Shown here: positions 26,201 through 34,922 of the stretch, one piece after another
Numbering within the stretch: position 1 is the stretch's first letter
How the letters are laid out: every line of letters starts with the position of its first letter
From: Streptomyces sp. R302
GTDB lineage: Bacteria > Actinomycetota > Actinomycetes > Streptomycetales > Streptomycetaceae
Direction: 5' to 3'
DNA: 64,000 nucleotides
Assembly (NCBI RefSeq): GCF_012927245.1
Contig: NZ_JABBGE010000002.1
Span: 310,001 to 374,000 of the forward strand
The notes under the pieces: generated by a model
Database searches by the model: none
Told to the model about the DNA's origin: nothing
Seen by the model: only the letters and a program-made list of their open reading frames with translations
Made by a program: the position numbers and the translations under genes

Positions 26201-28342
26201 ATGCTGACGGGGATCGAGGAGGTCGACTGGGCGTCGTTGGGACACGCCTACGGCCCGGCGGACGACGTGCCGGAGCTGTTGCGCGGTCTCGCCTCGCCCG
26301 ACCCCGCGGAGCGCGAGGCGGCCCTCGACGGCATGTACGGCGCGGTCCACCACCAGGGCGACGTCTACGACTCCACCCTCGCCTGCATCCCCTTCCTCCT
26401 GGAACTCGTCGCCGACCCCGCCGTGCAGGACCGCGGCGCCATCGTCGAACTGCTCACCAGCATCGGCGGGATCGAGCTGGACGACGAGGACGGCGACCTG
26501 GACGAACCGGCCGGACCGGGGCCGGACGACGCCGAGTTCGTCCCGGCGGCGAACTTCGCGATGGCGGCCGCCGCGGTGGCGGCCGGCGCCGACGTCTTCC
26601 TCGGGCTGCTCGGCGGCCCCGACCCCGAGGCACGCCTTGCCGCGCCGGTGGCGCTGGCGTCGCTGCACCCGGATCCGGCGCTCGTCCTGGCCCTGCTGCG
26701 GGAGCGGCTCACCGTGGAGCCGGACACGGAGGTGCGGCTCGCGCTGGTCGCGGCGGTGGGGCGGATCGCGCTGCGGCACGCCTCGCTGCGCGCGGAGACC
26801 GTCGACTGGCTGGCGTGGCTGGCGCGGGCGGCGCAGGACCCGGGGCTGCGCCTCGCGGCCCTCGCGCAGCTCGCGCGCTGCGCGCCGGGGCGGATCCCGC
26901 AGGACATCGTGCGGTGGGTGACCGAGCTCCTGGAGGAGATCCGGACGGCGCCGCGCCCGGAGCCGGAGGACGGGGGCTGCGAGCAGGGGCCCGCGCGGAT
27001 GCCGGTGACGCTGGTCGGGCAGGTGCGCGAGCTGCTCGAAGACCAGGTGGCGGGGCGGCGGACGCCGTGGACGGAGGAGCTGCTGCGCACCCTGCACGGG
27101 GCGCTCGACGACCGGGTGGACGACCGGATCGCGCTGATCCTGGCGCAGCTGCGCAGCCCCGACCCGGGGCAGCGGTCGGACGCGATCTGGCTGTGCGGGG
27201 GGCTGATACGGCTCTGGCGGGGGCGGTACGAGGAGGTCGTGGAGCTCGTCGGCGCACAGCTCGCCGATCCGGACGCCCGGCTCCGGGACGCCGCCACGTC
27301 CTTCCTGGAGCGTCTCTTCGAGCTGGGTGCGCCGGCCGCCGACGGGCTCGCGGCCGTCCTCACGGCACGGGCCGCCGGGGCGCCGGCCGCCGCCGGCGGG
27401 CTCGGGCGGCTGACGGGCCGGACCGGGCGGGACGGCGCGCTGCTCGCGCTCGCGCGGTCCGGCGACAGCCGGGCGGTGCCGCTGCTCGCGCGGGCGCTCG
27501 AAGGGCCGGGCGAGGTGCGGCGCGAGCTGCTGTACGCGGTCGACGGGCTCGGCCCGGCCGCGGTGGTCCTCGCGCCGCTGCTGCGGCGGCGGCTCGCGGC
27601 GGTGGAGCTGGACGAGGACCTGTACGACCGGGCGGGCCCGCTGCTGTACGCGCTGGCGGCGGTGCGCGGCGCCCAGGCGCTGCCGGAGGTGCTGCGGGTG
27701 CTGCGCGGGGCGCCGGAGTACCGGCGGGAGTGTGTGCGGGAGGCGGTGGCGCGGGCCCTCGGCGCGTTCGGGCCCGCGGCCCGGGAGGCCGTGCCGGAGC
27801 TGCGGGAGCTGCTCGGCTCCTGCACGGCGGCGGTCTCGACGGCGGCGGCGCGTGCCCTGTGGGCGGTCGAGGGCGACGCGGAGGCGGTGGTGCCGGTGCT
27901 CGTGCGGTGGCTGCGGCCCGGTTCGTCGGGGGCGGACCGGTGCGCGGCGGCCCAGGCGCTGGGCGCGATCGGCCCGGCGGCGGCCGGGGCGGCGCGGGCG
28001 CTGCGGCCGGGGCTGACGTCCCGGGACCTGTGGGAGCGGGTGCGGTGCGCGGCGGCGCTGTGGCGGGTGTCCGGGGAGACGGAGCGGACGCTTCCGGTGC
28101 TCCTTGCGGCGTGGGAGGAGAACCGGCACGCGCGCGTGGAGATCGTCGAGTGCCTCGCCGAGATGGGCCCGGCGGCGTCGGCGGCGCAGTTGCCGATCCT
28201 CACCGAGCTGACCCGCCGGCGGCGGCACAACGCCCGCGAGGGTGCCTCCGGCAGCCACGACGTCCACCAGGACGAGAAGCTCCTGACCCTGTGCCGGGCG
28301 GCGCTGACCCGGATGGAGCTGCGGGGCCTCCGGGGGAGCTAG
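26201..28342 (+). CDS. Large HEAT-repeat protein
   Basis: A protein of about 713 residues made almost wholly of degenerate HEAT-like helical repeats (recurrent LAALAQLARC, ALGAIGPAAAGA and similar segments), with an acidic patch near 90-110 (DDEDGDLDEP). Such proteins usually act as scaffolds; no enzyme motif is visible. I chose ATG 26201, preceded by GGGGAAGGCGG; the frame is open to 26150 and a GTG lies upstream. The gene stands alone between the NHEJ set and a lipoprotein gene. Very high GC suggests typical host composition. Confidence 0.82.
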   Translation: MLTGIEEVDWASLGHAYGPADDVPELLRGLASPDPAEREAALDGMYGAVHHQGDVYDSTLACIPFLLELVADPAVQDRGAIVELLTSIGGIELDDEDGDLDEPAGPGPDDAEFVPAANFAMAAAAVAAGADVFLGLLGGPDPEARLAAPVALASLHPDPALVLALLRERLTVEPDTEVRLALVAAVGRIALRHASLRAETVDWLAWLARAAQDPGLRLAALAQLARCAPGRIPQDIVRWVTELLEEIRTAPRPEPEDGGCEQGPARMPVTLVGQVRELLEDQVAGRRTPWTEELLRTLHGALDDRVDDRIALILAQLRSPDPGQRSDAIWLCGGLIRLWRGRYEEVVELVGAQLADPDARLRDAATSFLERLFELGAPAADGLAAVLTARAAGAPAAAGGLGRLTGRTGRDGALLALARSGDSRAVPLLARALEGPGEVRRELLYAVDGLGPAAVVLAPLLRRRLAAVELDEDLYDRAGPLLYALAAVRGAQALPEVLRVLRGAPEYRRECVREAVARALGAFGPAAREAVPELRELLGSCTAAVSTAAARALWAVEGDAEAVVPVLVRWLRPGSSGADRCAAAQALGAIGPAAAGAARALRPGLTSRDLWERVRCAAALWRVSGETERTLPVLLAAWEENRHARVEIVECLAEMGPAASAAQLPILTELTRRRRHNAREGASGSHDVHQDEKLLTLCRAALTRMELRGLRGS

Positions 28343-28346
28343 CGAC

Positions 28347-28403
28347 CGGTGTCCGCCGGGCCGCGGGCCCGTGGCACCTGCGCGGCGGGCGGAGGGGACA
28401 CCG
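28347..28403. terminator. Weak hairpin after the HEAT gene
   Basis: Short inverted arms CGGTGTCC (28347-28354) and GGACACCG (28396-28403) enclose a GC-rich centre able to fold further. It lies just after the HEAT stop. It may be a terminator, but the long loop makes this uncertain. Confidence 0.4.
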
Positions 28404-28454
28404 CCTATCGTTCTGACCAAGAACGGTCGCGATCGGTCATTTTCGAGGAGCAGC

Positions 28455-29195
28455 GTGAGACCCCGTCCCGTCCGGCTCGCCGCCGTCCTCGCGCTGGGCG
28501 CCCTTCCGGTGCTCGCCGGGTGCGCCGGGCAGGGCGGCCTGGTGAGCGACGGGCCGGCGGAGGCGGCGGTGGGGCCCGTACGGCTCTGGCCGGCGCTGCC
28601 GCCCGCCTCGGACCCGCCGGTCGACTACGGCGAGACCGACACCGAGCGGGTGCCCGGGATCACCGTGCGGGGCGCCGACGTGCGGACCGTGGACCCGGTC
28701 GCGGTGGTGCGGGCGGAGGTGGCGGCGAATCCCGACACGTACACCGGGGCGGACGGGCTGTACGAGGAGACCTCGCGGGCGGTGCTCGCCTGCGACACCG
28801 CGCCGGCGAAGTGCCCGGTGCTCTCGCCGTACTACCGGGACCTCACGGGGAACGGCCGGGACGAGCTGATCGTCGGGATCCGGATGCCGGAGCAGCAGGT
28901 CGCCCTGCGGGTGTACCTCGCCGAGGACGGCGGGCTCACCCGGGTCATGTCCACCGTCGACCAGGTGGTCAGCGTGGAGCTGGCCGGGCGGGACCTGGTC
29001 GTGCGGGCCGCGTCCGCGGGGATCCCCGGGTACGAGTACCGCACCGCCTGGTCGTGGGACGAGCGGCAGCACAGCATGCTGCCGGCCCGGGACGAGATCG
29101 TGCCCGTACGAGGGGAGCCTTCGGGCCCGCCCCGCCCGCCCCGCCCGCCCCGTACCGCCGTGCCCGCTCCGACCCCGTCCGAGCCGCCGTCGTGA
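28455..29195 (+). CDS. Lipoprotein co-encoded with a sensor kinase
   Basis: About 246 residues. The N terminus is a lipoprotein signal with lipobox LAGC, so the mature protein should be anchored to the outer face of the membrane. The middle contains a DLTGNGRDELIVGI segment of the kind found in secreted proteins with FG-GAP or integrin-like repeats. The C terminus is Pro-rich. The GTG at 28455 is preceded by GAGGAG; the frame is open from 28371 but that would bury the signal. The stop overlaps the kinase start. It is possibly a sensor or accessory input for that kinase, as CseA is for CseBC, but that is analogy. Confidence 0.8.
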   Translation: MRPRPVRLAAVLALGALPVLAGCAGQGGLVSDGPAEAAVGPVRLWPALPPASDPPVDYGETDTERVPGITVRGADVRTVDPVAVVRAEVAANPDTYTGADGLYEETSRAVLACDTAPAKCPVLSPYYRDLTGNGRDELIVGIRMPEQQVALRVYLAEDGGLTRVMSTVDQVVSVELAGRDLVVRAASAGIPGYEYRTAWSWDERQHSMLPARDEIVPVRGEPSGPPRPPRPPRTAVPAPTPSEPPS

Positions 29196-30481
29196 CGCCG
29201 CCGCGCCGTCCGCGCCGTCCGCGCGCGCCCGCCTGGACCGCGACGCTCACCTGGAAGGCCGCGGTCTTCATCGCCGTGATGTGCTGCGCGCTCGCCGCCC
29301 TGCTCGGCACGCTGGTGCACGTCTCGGTGACCGGGCAGACCGTGCGGGACGCGCGGGAGAAGGCGCTGTCGCGCCTTGTGGAGGTCACCCGGTCGTACGA
29401 GGCGGGCGAGCCGCTGCCGCCGTTCGCCGGGCTCGACCCGGCCGGGCTGCCGGAGCCGTTGCGGCGGCTGACCGCGCGGGGCGAGCGCGGCACGATGATC
29501 GCCGACCACGAGGGCCGGCCGACGATGTGGGCGGCGGGCCCGGCGGACGGGCACGCCCTCGCCGTCCGCGTCGACCACAGCGTGGGCGCGGGGACGATCG
29601 ACGCGCTCGACCGGTCGATCGTCGGCTCCTCCGTCCTGGCCATCGCGGCGACCCTGGCCGTCGGCGTCACCGCCGTCACCCGGGTCACCCGGCGGCTCCA
29701 CGCCACCGCGCAGGTGGCGCGCCGGATCACCGCGGGCGACCTGGACGCGCGCGTGGACGACCCGCGGACGCAGGACCCCCGGCGCCCGCAGGACGAGGTG
29801 GCGACGGTCTCCGGCGCCCTCGACACGATGGCCTCCTCGCTGCAGAGCAAGCTCCAGAGCGAGCAGCGGTTCACCGCGGACGTGGCGCATGAGCTGCGCA
29901 CCCCGCTGACGGGCCTGTCGGCCGCCGCCGAACTGCTGCCGGAGGGCCGGCCGGCGGAGCTCGTACGGGACCGGGTGCGGGCGATGCGCGGGCTGACCGA
30001 GGACCTCCTGGAGATCTCCCGGCTCGACGCCCGCAACGAGACGGTCGACCTGGCCGTGCACGAACTCGGACCGCTGGTCGAGCGGGTGGTGCGCGCCTCG
30101 GGCACGGAGACGGAGGTGCGGATCGTGCGGGACGCGGCGGTGGAGACGGACCGGCGGCGCCTCGAACGGGTCCTGGGCAATCTGGTCGCCAACGCCCACC
30201 GGCACGGCCGGCCGCCGGTGGTGGTGACCGTGGACGGGGCGACGGTGACGGTGCGGGACCACGGGCCCGGCTATCCGGAGTACCTCCTCGGCTCCGGCCC
30301 GCAGCGCTTCCGCACCGAGAGCGGCGGCAAGGGGCACGGTCTGGGCCTGACGATCGCGGCGGGGCAGGCGGAGGTCATCGGCGCGGAGCTGGAGTTCGGC
30401 CGGGCGGCGGAGGGCGGGGCCGAGGCGCGGATCCGGCTGCCGGAGTACGTGCGGTTCACCGAGGACAGCCCCGAGCGGTGA
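29192..30481 (+). CDS. Membrane sensor histidine kinase (orphan)
   Basis: About 429 residues. A transmembrane segment near 22-45, an extracytoplasmic loop, a second near 143-163, a HAMP-like linker, then the H box FTADVAHELRTPL with His 233, an N box (LVANAHRHG), a G1 box (DHGPG) and GLGLTIA. It is a class I kinase. No response regulator is adjacent: the upstream gene is a lipoprotein and the downstream genes are wall synthesis proteins. The GTG start overlaps the lipoprotein stop. The partner regulator must be elsewhere or shared. Confidence 0.9.
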   Translation: MTPPRRPRRPRAPAWTATLTWKAAVFIAVMCCALAALLGTLVHVSVTGQTVRDAREKALSRLVEVTRSYEAGEPLPPFAGLDPAGLPEPLRRLTARGERGTMIADHEGRPTMWAAGPADGHALAVRVDHSVGAGTIDALDRSIVGSSVLAIAATLAVGVTAVTRVTRRLHATAQVARRITAGDLDARVDDPRTQDPRRPQDEVATVSGALDTMASSLQSKLQSEQRFTADVAHELRTPLTGLSAAAELLPEGRPAELVRDRVRAMRGLTEDLLEISRLDARNETVDLAVHELGPLVERVVRASGTETEVRIVRDAAVETDRRRLERVLGNLVANAHRHGRPPVVVTVDGATVTVRDHGPGYPEYLLGSGPQRFRTESGGKGHGLGLTIAAGQAEVIGAELEFGRAAEGGAEARIRLPEYVRFTEDSPER

Positions 30482-30547
30482 ACGGCCGGCACGGCACACC
30501 GTCACACAAAAGGGACATACGGCATACGGCTTGCTACGTTGCCGAGC

Positions 30548-31939
30548 ATGACCGCACCTCGGATCCCGGACGCGTCCCCGGCCGTGTCGCCGCCCGGTGT
30601 CCGGGGCCCGAAGCGGCGCGGGGTGGAGCTGGTCCTGCTCCTGGGCGCCGTCCTGATCTCCGTCTGCGGCTACGCCGAGGTGGGCCTCGCCCATGACGGG
30701 GCCGTGCCCCCGGACGCCGCGCGGTACGGCGCGGGGCTCGGCCTCCTCGCGCTCCTCGCGCACCTCGCCGTACGGTTCCGGGCCCCGTACGCGGACCCCC
30801 TCCTGCTGCCGATCGCCGTGCTGCTCAACGGGCTCGGCCTGGTGCTGATCTACCGGCTCGACCTGGAGACCCCCCGCGACCAGGCGGCGACCACGCAGCT
30901 GGTGTGGTCGACGCTCGGGGTGGCGCTCTTCATCGTGGTCGTCCTGCTGCTGCGCGACCACCGCGCGCTCCGGGGGTACGCGTACGTCTGCGTGGCCGCC
31001 GCGCTCGCGCTGATGATCCTGCCGATCTTCTTCCCGGCGGTGAACGGGGCCCGGATCTGGATCCGGCTCGGCGGACTCTCCTTCCAGCCGGGCGAGTTCG
31101 CGAAGATCCTGCTCGCGGTCTTCTTCGCCGCGTACCTCTCCGCCAACCTCAGCGCGCTCGCCTACGCCGGGCGCCGGATCTGGAGGTTCCAGTTCCCGAC
31201 CTGGCGGGTGCTCGGGCCGATCGTGGCGATCTGGCTGCTGAGCGTCGGCGTCCTCGTCCTGGAGCGGGACCTCGGCACTTCGCTGCTCTTCTTCGGCCTC
31301 TTCGTGATCATGCTGTACGTGGCGACCGGCCGCACCGGCTGGATCGCCATCGGGCTGCTGCTCGCCGCCGCCGGGGCCTTCCTCATCGGCTCCGTCGAAC
31401 CGCACGTGCACAGCCGGGTGCAGGACTGGCTGGATCCGTACGCCTCCATCCGGGCGGGCGACGGGCCCGGGCAGCTCGCCCAGTCGCTCTTCGCCTTCGC
31501 CGCCGGCGGGATGCTCGGCACCGGGCTCGGGCTCGGGCACTCGGTGCTCATCGGCTTCGCCACCAAGTCGGACTTCATCCTGGCGACGGCCGGCGAGGAG
31601 CTCGGCTTCGTCGGACTCACCGCGCTCTTCCTGCTGTACGCGCTCTTCGTGGCGCGCGGCTACCGTGCCGGGTTCTCGCTGCGGGACCCCTTCGGGCGGC
31701 TGCTCGCGGTCGGGCTCGCGTCGATCGTGGCGCTCCAGGTCTTCGTGATCGCGGGCGGGGTGATGGGGCTGATCCCGCTGACGGGCATGGCGATGCCGTT
31801 CCTCGCGCAGGGCGGTTCGTCGGTGGTGACCAACTGGGTGATCGTCGCGCTCCTCGTGCGCGTCAGCGACTCGGCGCGGGCGCCGCAGCCGGACGGCGCG
31901 GACACCGGGGAGCTGGCACGGGTGGAGGCGGGCCGGTGA
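30548..31939 (+). CDS. FtsW/RodA/SpoVE-family glycosyltransferase
   Basis: About 463 residues with about ten transmembrane segments, a SEDS-family peptidoglycan polymerase. Family signatures are present: GARIWIRLGGLSFQPGEFAK, the loop after the central helices, and TGMAMPFLAQGGSSV near the C terminus. These enzymes add glycan strands at the septum or lateral wall together with a cognate class B PBP. That PBP gene follows directly and overlaps by GTGA. I chose ATG 30548; a TTG at 30539 is an alternative. Being separate from the division cluster, it is probably a second, growth- or sporulation-related pair. Confidence 0.92.
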   Translation: MTAPRIPDASPAVSPPGVRGPKRRGVELVLLLGAVLISVCGYAEVGLAHDGAVPPDAARYGAGLGLLALLAHLAVRFRAPYADPLLLPIAVLLNGLGLVLIYRLDLETPRDQAATTQLVWSTLGVALFIVVVLLLRDHRALRGYAYVCVAAALALMILPIFFPAVNGARIWIRLGGLSFQPGEFAKILLAVFFAAYLSANLSALAYAGRRIWRFQFPTWRVLGPIVAIWLLSVGVLVLERDLGTSLLFFGLFVIMLYVATGRTGWIAIGLLLAAAGAFLIGSVEPHVHSRVQDWLDPYASIRAGDGPGQLAQSLFAFAAGGMLGTGLGLGHSVLIGFATKSDFILATAGEELGFVGLTALFLLYALFVARGYRAGFSLRDPFGRLLAVGLASIVALQVFVIAGGVMGLIPLTGMAMPFLAQGGSSVVTNWVIVALLVRVSDSARAPQPDGADTGELARVEAGR

Positions 31940-33570
31940 TCCGGTACATCCGGCGGGCCGCCGCGCTCTGCCTCCTGCTGCTCGTCGCGCTCCTGGTCAA
32001 CGCGGTGCGGGTGATGCTCGTCGAGGCCGAGGAGCTGGACGCGAATCCGGCCAACCGGCGGAGCGCGATCGCCCGCTGGGCCGAACCGCGCGGCGCGATC
32101 GTCGTCGACGGGCGGCCGGTGACCGGCTCCCGGGACAGCGGACAGCAGCTGCGCTGGGAACGGACCTACCGGCGGGGCCCGTTGTACGCGCCGGTGACCG
32201 GCTACGCCTCCCAGACGTACGGCACCACGATGCTCGAACACGCCGAGGACGCGCTGCTCGCCGGCACCGACCCGATGCTGCAGCCGCTGCCGCTGTGGAA
32301 CGACCTCACCCGGGGCCGCTCCCCCGGCGGCGACGTCGTCACCACCGTCCGGGCGTCCCTGCAGGAGGCGGCCTACCGGGGGCTCGACGGGAAACGCGGC
32401 GCCGTCGTCGCGCTCGAACCGTCGAGCGGCCGGATCCTGGCGCTCGTCTCCTCCCCCTCGTACGAGCCCGGGGTGCTCTCCGGCACCGGGGCGGACGTGA
32501 AGGACGCCTGGGCCCGGCTGACCACCTCGCCCAACCAGCCGATGCTCAACCGGGCGCTGCGGCAGACCTATCCGCCCGGCTCCACCTTCAAGATCGTGAC
32601 GGCGGCGGCGGCGCTCGACGCCGGGGTCGTACGGGACGTGGACGCGCCGACGGACACCCCCGACCCCTTCGTGCTGCCCGGCACCCGGCAGGTGCTGCCG
32701 AACGAGGCCCGGGGCTGCGAGGACGCCTCGCTCGCGTACGCCCTCCAGTGGTCCTGCAACACGGTGATGGCCGGACTCGGCGTGGACGTCGGCCTGGAGG
32801 GCATGGTCGACACGGCGGAACGGTTCGGCTTCGACGACACCACGCTGCGGGTGCCGTCGTGGGTGGCGAAGTCCAACTTCGACCGGGAGATGAGCCCGGA
32901 CCAGCTGGCGCTGTCGTCGATCGGACAGTTCGACACGACGGCGACGCCGCTCCAGATGGCGATGGTGGCGGCGGCCGTCGCCAACACCGGGGAGATCGCG
33001 CGGCCGTACCTGGTCGACCGGACGACCACCTCCGGCGGGACGACCGTGGACCGCACCCCGCGCCGCCCCTACCGGCAGGCGATGAGCCCCTCGACCGCGC
33101 TCCAGCTCCAGCGGCTGATGGTGAAGGCGGTGGAGGAGGGCACGGGCACGAACGCGGCGATCCCCGGGGCGCGGGTCGGCGGCAAGACCGGCACGGCGCA
33201 GCACGGCTTCGGCAACACGGGGACCCCGTACGCCTGGTTCATCGCCTGGGCCCAGGCCGAGGACTCCGGCCGCCCCGCGGTCGCGGTGGCCGTCGTCGTC
33301 GAGGACGCGGAGGCCGCCCGCACCGACATCAGCGGCGGCGGCAGTGCGGCCCCGATCGCCCGCGACGTGATGCGCGAGGCGCTGCGCCTCGAAGCGGAGG
33401 CACGGGGCACGCCGGGCGCGCCCGACACCCCCCGCACCTCCGGCACGACAGCCCCGCCCCGCCCGCGCGGCGCGCCGGGGTCGCGGGACGCGAGGACGGC
33501 GGAGCCGACGCCGCCCACCGGCCCGCGCGGCGCCCCGGGGTCTGTTGCCCGAACCCGGGGCACGGGCTGA
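31936..33570 (+). CDS. Class B penicillin-binding protein (transpeptidase)
   Basis: About 544 residues. One N-terminal transmembrane anchor (about 8-28), then the PBP dimerisation region, then the transpeptidase with STFK at 216-219 (nucleophile Ser 216), SCN at 273-275 and KTG at 417-419. It crosslinks peptidoglycan outside the membrane, working with the SEDS protein encoded just upstream. The last 60 residues are a disordered Pro/Gly/Arg/Thr-rich tail containing a repeated PRGAPGS. The GTG start overlaps the RodA/FtsW stop. Confidence 0.94.
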   Translation: MIRYIRRAAALCLLLLVALLVNAVRVMLVEAEELDANPANRRSAIARWAEPRGAIVVDGRPVTGSRDSGQQLRWERTYRRGPLYAPVTGYASQTYGTTMLEHAEDALLAGTDPMLQPLPLWNDLTRGRSPGGDVVTTVRASLQEAAYRGLDGKRGAVVALEPSSGRILALVSSPSYEPGVLSGTGADVKDAWARLTTSPNQPMLNRALRQTYPPGSTFKIVTAAAALDAGVVRDVDAPTDTPDPFVLPGTRQVLPNEARGCEDASLAYALQWSCNTVMAGLGVDVGLEGMVDTAERFGFDDTTLRVPSWVAKSNFDREMSPDQLALSSIGQFDTTATPLQMAMVAAAVANTGEIARPYLVDRTTTSGGTTVDRTPRRPYRQAMSPSTALQLQRLMVKAVEEGTGTNAAIPGARVGGKTGTAQHGFGNTGTPYAWFIAWAQAEDSGRPAVAVAVVVEDAEAARTDISGGGSAAPIARDVMREALRLEAEARGTPGAPDTPRTSGTTAPPRPRGAPGSRDARTAEPTPPTGPRGAPGSVARTRGTG

Positions 33571-33635
33571 GCCCGCACACCCCACGACCGCCCTCCGCCC
33601 CTGCGTCCCCCCGCCCCTGCGCGCGGTGACGGCTG

Positions 33636-34751
33636 CTACTCCTGCGCGCCCTCCGCGATCGCCTCCGCCACCTCGGCGACCCGGGCGTGTTCCTCCTCCG
33701 CGAAGCGTTCCGCGTCGAGGCGGTCGGCGATCTCCTCGTCCTGGGTCATGAGGAGGTCGAGGTTGGAGTCGCCCAGGTCGAAGACGCCCATGTCGAGGTA
33801 GGCCTTCTGGAGGCGCTCGCCCCACAGGCCGATGTCCTTGACGCAGGGGACGATCCGGCTGAAGAGGAGCTTCCGGAAGAGGTGCAGGAAGTCGCTCCCC
33901 TCGCTGAACTCCTCCGCCTCCTTCCTCGGGACGCCGAAGTTCTCCAGGACCTCGACCCCGCGCAGCCGGTCGCGCATCAGGTGGCAGCCCTCGATGACGA
34001 ACTCCTCGCGCTCGCGCAGCTCCGCGTCGGTGAGCTGCTTGTAGTGGTCGCGCAGGGCCATCCGTCCGAAGGCGACGTGCCGGGCCTCGTCCTGCATGAC
34101 GTACGCGAGGATCTGCTTGGGCAGCGGCTTGTCGGTGGTGTCGCGGATCATGCCGAAGGCGGCGAGGGCGAGGCCCTCGATGAGCACCTGCATCCCGAGG
34201 TAGGGCATGTCCCAGCGGGAGTCGCGGAGGGTGTCGTCGAGGAGCGTCTGGAGGTCGTCGTTGATCGGATACAACATCCCGATCTTGTCGTGGAGGAAGC
34301 GGCCGTAGATCTCGGCGTGCCGGGCCTCGTCCATGGTCTGGGTCGCGGAGTAGAACTTCGCGTCGAGGTCGGGCGCGGACTCGACGATCCGCGCGGCGCA
34401 GACCATGGCGCCCTGCTCGCCGTGGAGGAACTGGCTGAAGTTCCACGCCGCGTAGTGGCGGCGCAGCTCGCCCTTGTCCTTCTCGGTGAGCTTCGCCCAG
34501 TACCGGGTGCCGTGCAGGGCGAGGGTCTCGTCGGGCGTGCCGAGCGGGTCGTACGGGTCGACCTCCAGGTCCCAGTCGATGCGGCGGGCGCCGTCCCACT
34601 GCTTGTCCTTGCCCTTCTGGTAGAGGGCGAGGAGCCGTTCGCGGCCGGCGTCGGCCATGTCGTACTCCCAGGAGAAGCGGGCCTCGCCGGTCGCCGGGAT
34701 CTGCCGGCCGGGTCCGGACGGGGGGTTCACGTAGAGCTCGTGCGTCGACAT
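33636..34751 (-). CDS. Ferritin-like diiron protein (R2-like fold)
   Basis: A protein of 371 residues with two sets of diiron ligands: Glu 112, then EARH at 142-145; and Glu 192, then EARH at 222-225. This matches the ribonucleotide-reductase-R2/ferritin-like oxidase superfamily. The ATG at 34751 is preceded by AAGGAGAG, a very good ribosome site; the open frame extends far upstream but without another good start. It is divergent from a second diiron gene (34923), so the two are probably regulated together. The substrate is unknown; it is not a standard class I R2 because there is no large-subunit gene nearby. Confidence 0.83.
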   Translation of the reverse strand: MSTHELYVNPPSGPGRQIPATGEARFSWEYDMADAGRERLLALYQKGKDKQWDGARRIDWDLEVDPYDPLGTPDETLALHGTRYWAKLTEKDKGELRRHYAAWNFSQFLHGEQGAMVCAARIVESAPDLDAKFYSATQTMDEARHAEIYGRFLHDKIGMLYPINDDLQTLLDDTLRDSRWDMPYLGMQVLIEGLALAAFGMIRDTTDKPLPKQILAYVMQDEARHVAFGRMALRDHYKQLTDAELREREEFVIEGCHLMRDRLRGVEVLENFGVPRKEAEEFSEGSDFLHLFRKLLFSRIVPCVKDIGLWGERLQKAYLDMGVFDLGDSNLDLLMTQDEEIADRLDAERFAEEEHARVAEVAEAIAEGAQE

Positions 34752-34841
34752 CGACCACTCTCCTTCGGCCACCGGCGTCCTGCCGCCTCCAGCAGGCTCA
34801 CACGTTGCTGTACGAAGCGTCAACAAGTCGCGCGCAGGGGA

Positions 34842-34870
34842 TTGACGGGCTTGCCGGCGGGCGGTCTGAT
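34842..34870 (+). promoter_or_regulatory. Candidate promoter for the AurF-like gene
   Basis: TTGACG (34842-34847) and TCTGAT (34865-34870) are separated by 17 bases, within the 171-bp divergent gap between the two diiron genes. The -10 hexamer is imperfect. It lies about 50 bases before the AurF-like start. Confidence 0.4.
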
Positions 34871-34922
34871 GACAAGTGACCGACGGTAACCCCGAGTTCG
34901 AGGCCAGCGAGGTGTACCCGCC

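Noticed and set aside
24734-31540. Long minus-strand frames opposite ligase, HEAT, kinase and RodA genes
   Set aside because: Arg/Pro-rich shadow translations without domains or ribosome sites; the plus-strand genes have clear motifs.
33636-34751. Ferritin-like protein as a standard class I ribonucleotide reductase small subunit
   Set aside because: No large-subunit gene nearby, and the N-terminal region and ligand context differ from nrdB; better described as an R2-like oxidase of unknown substrate.
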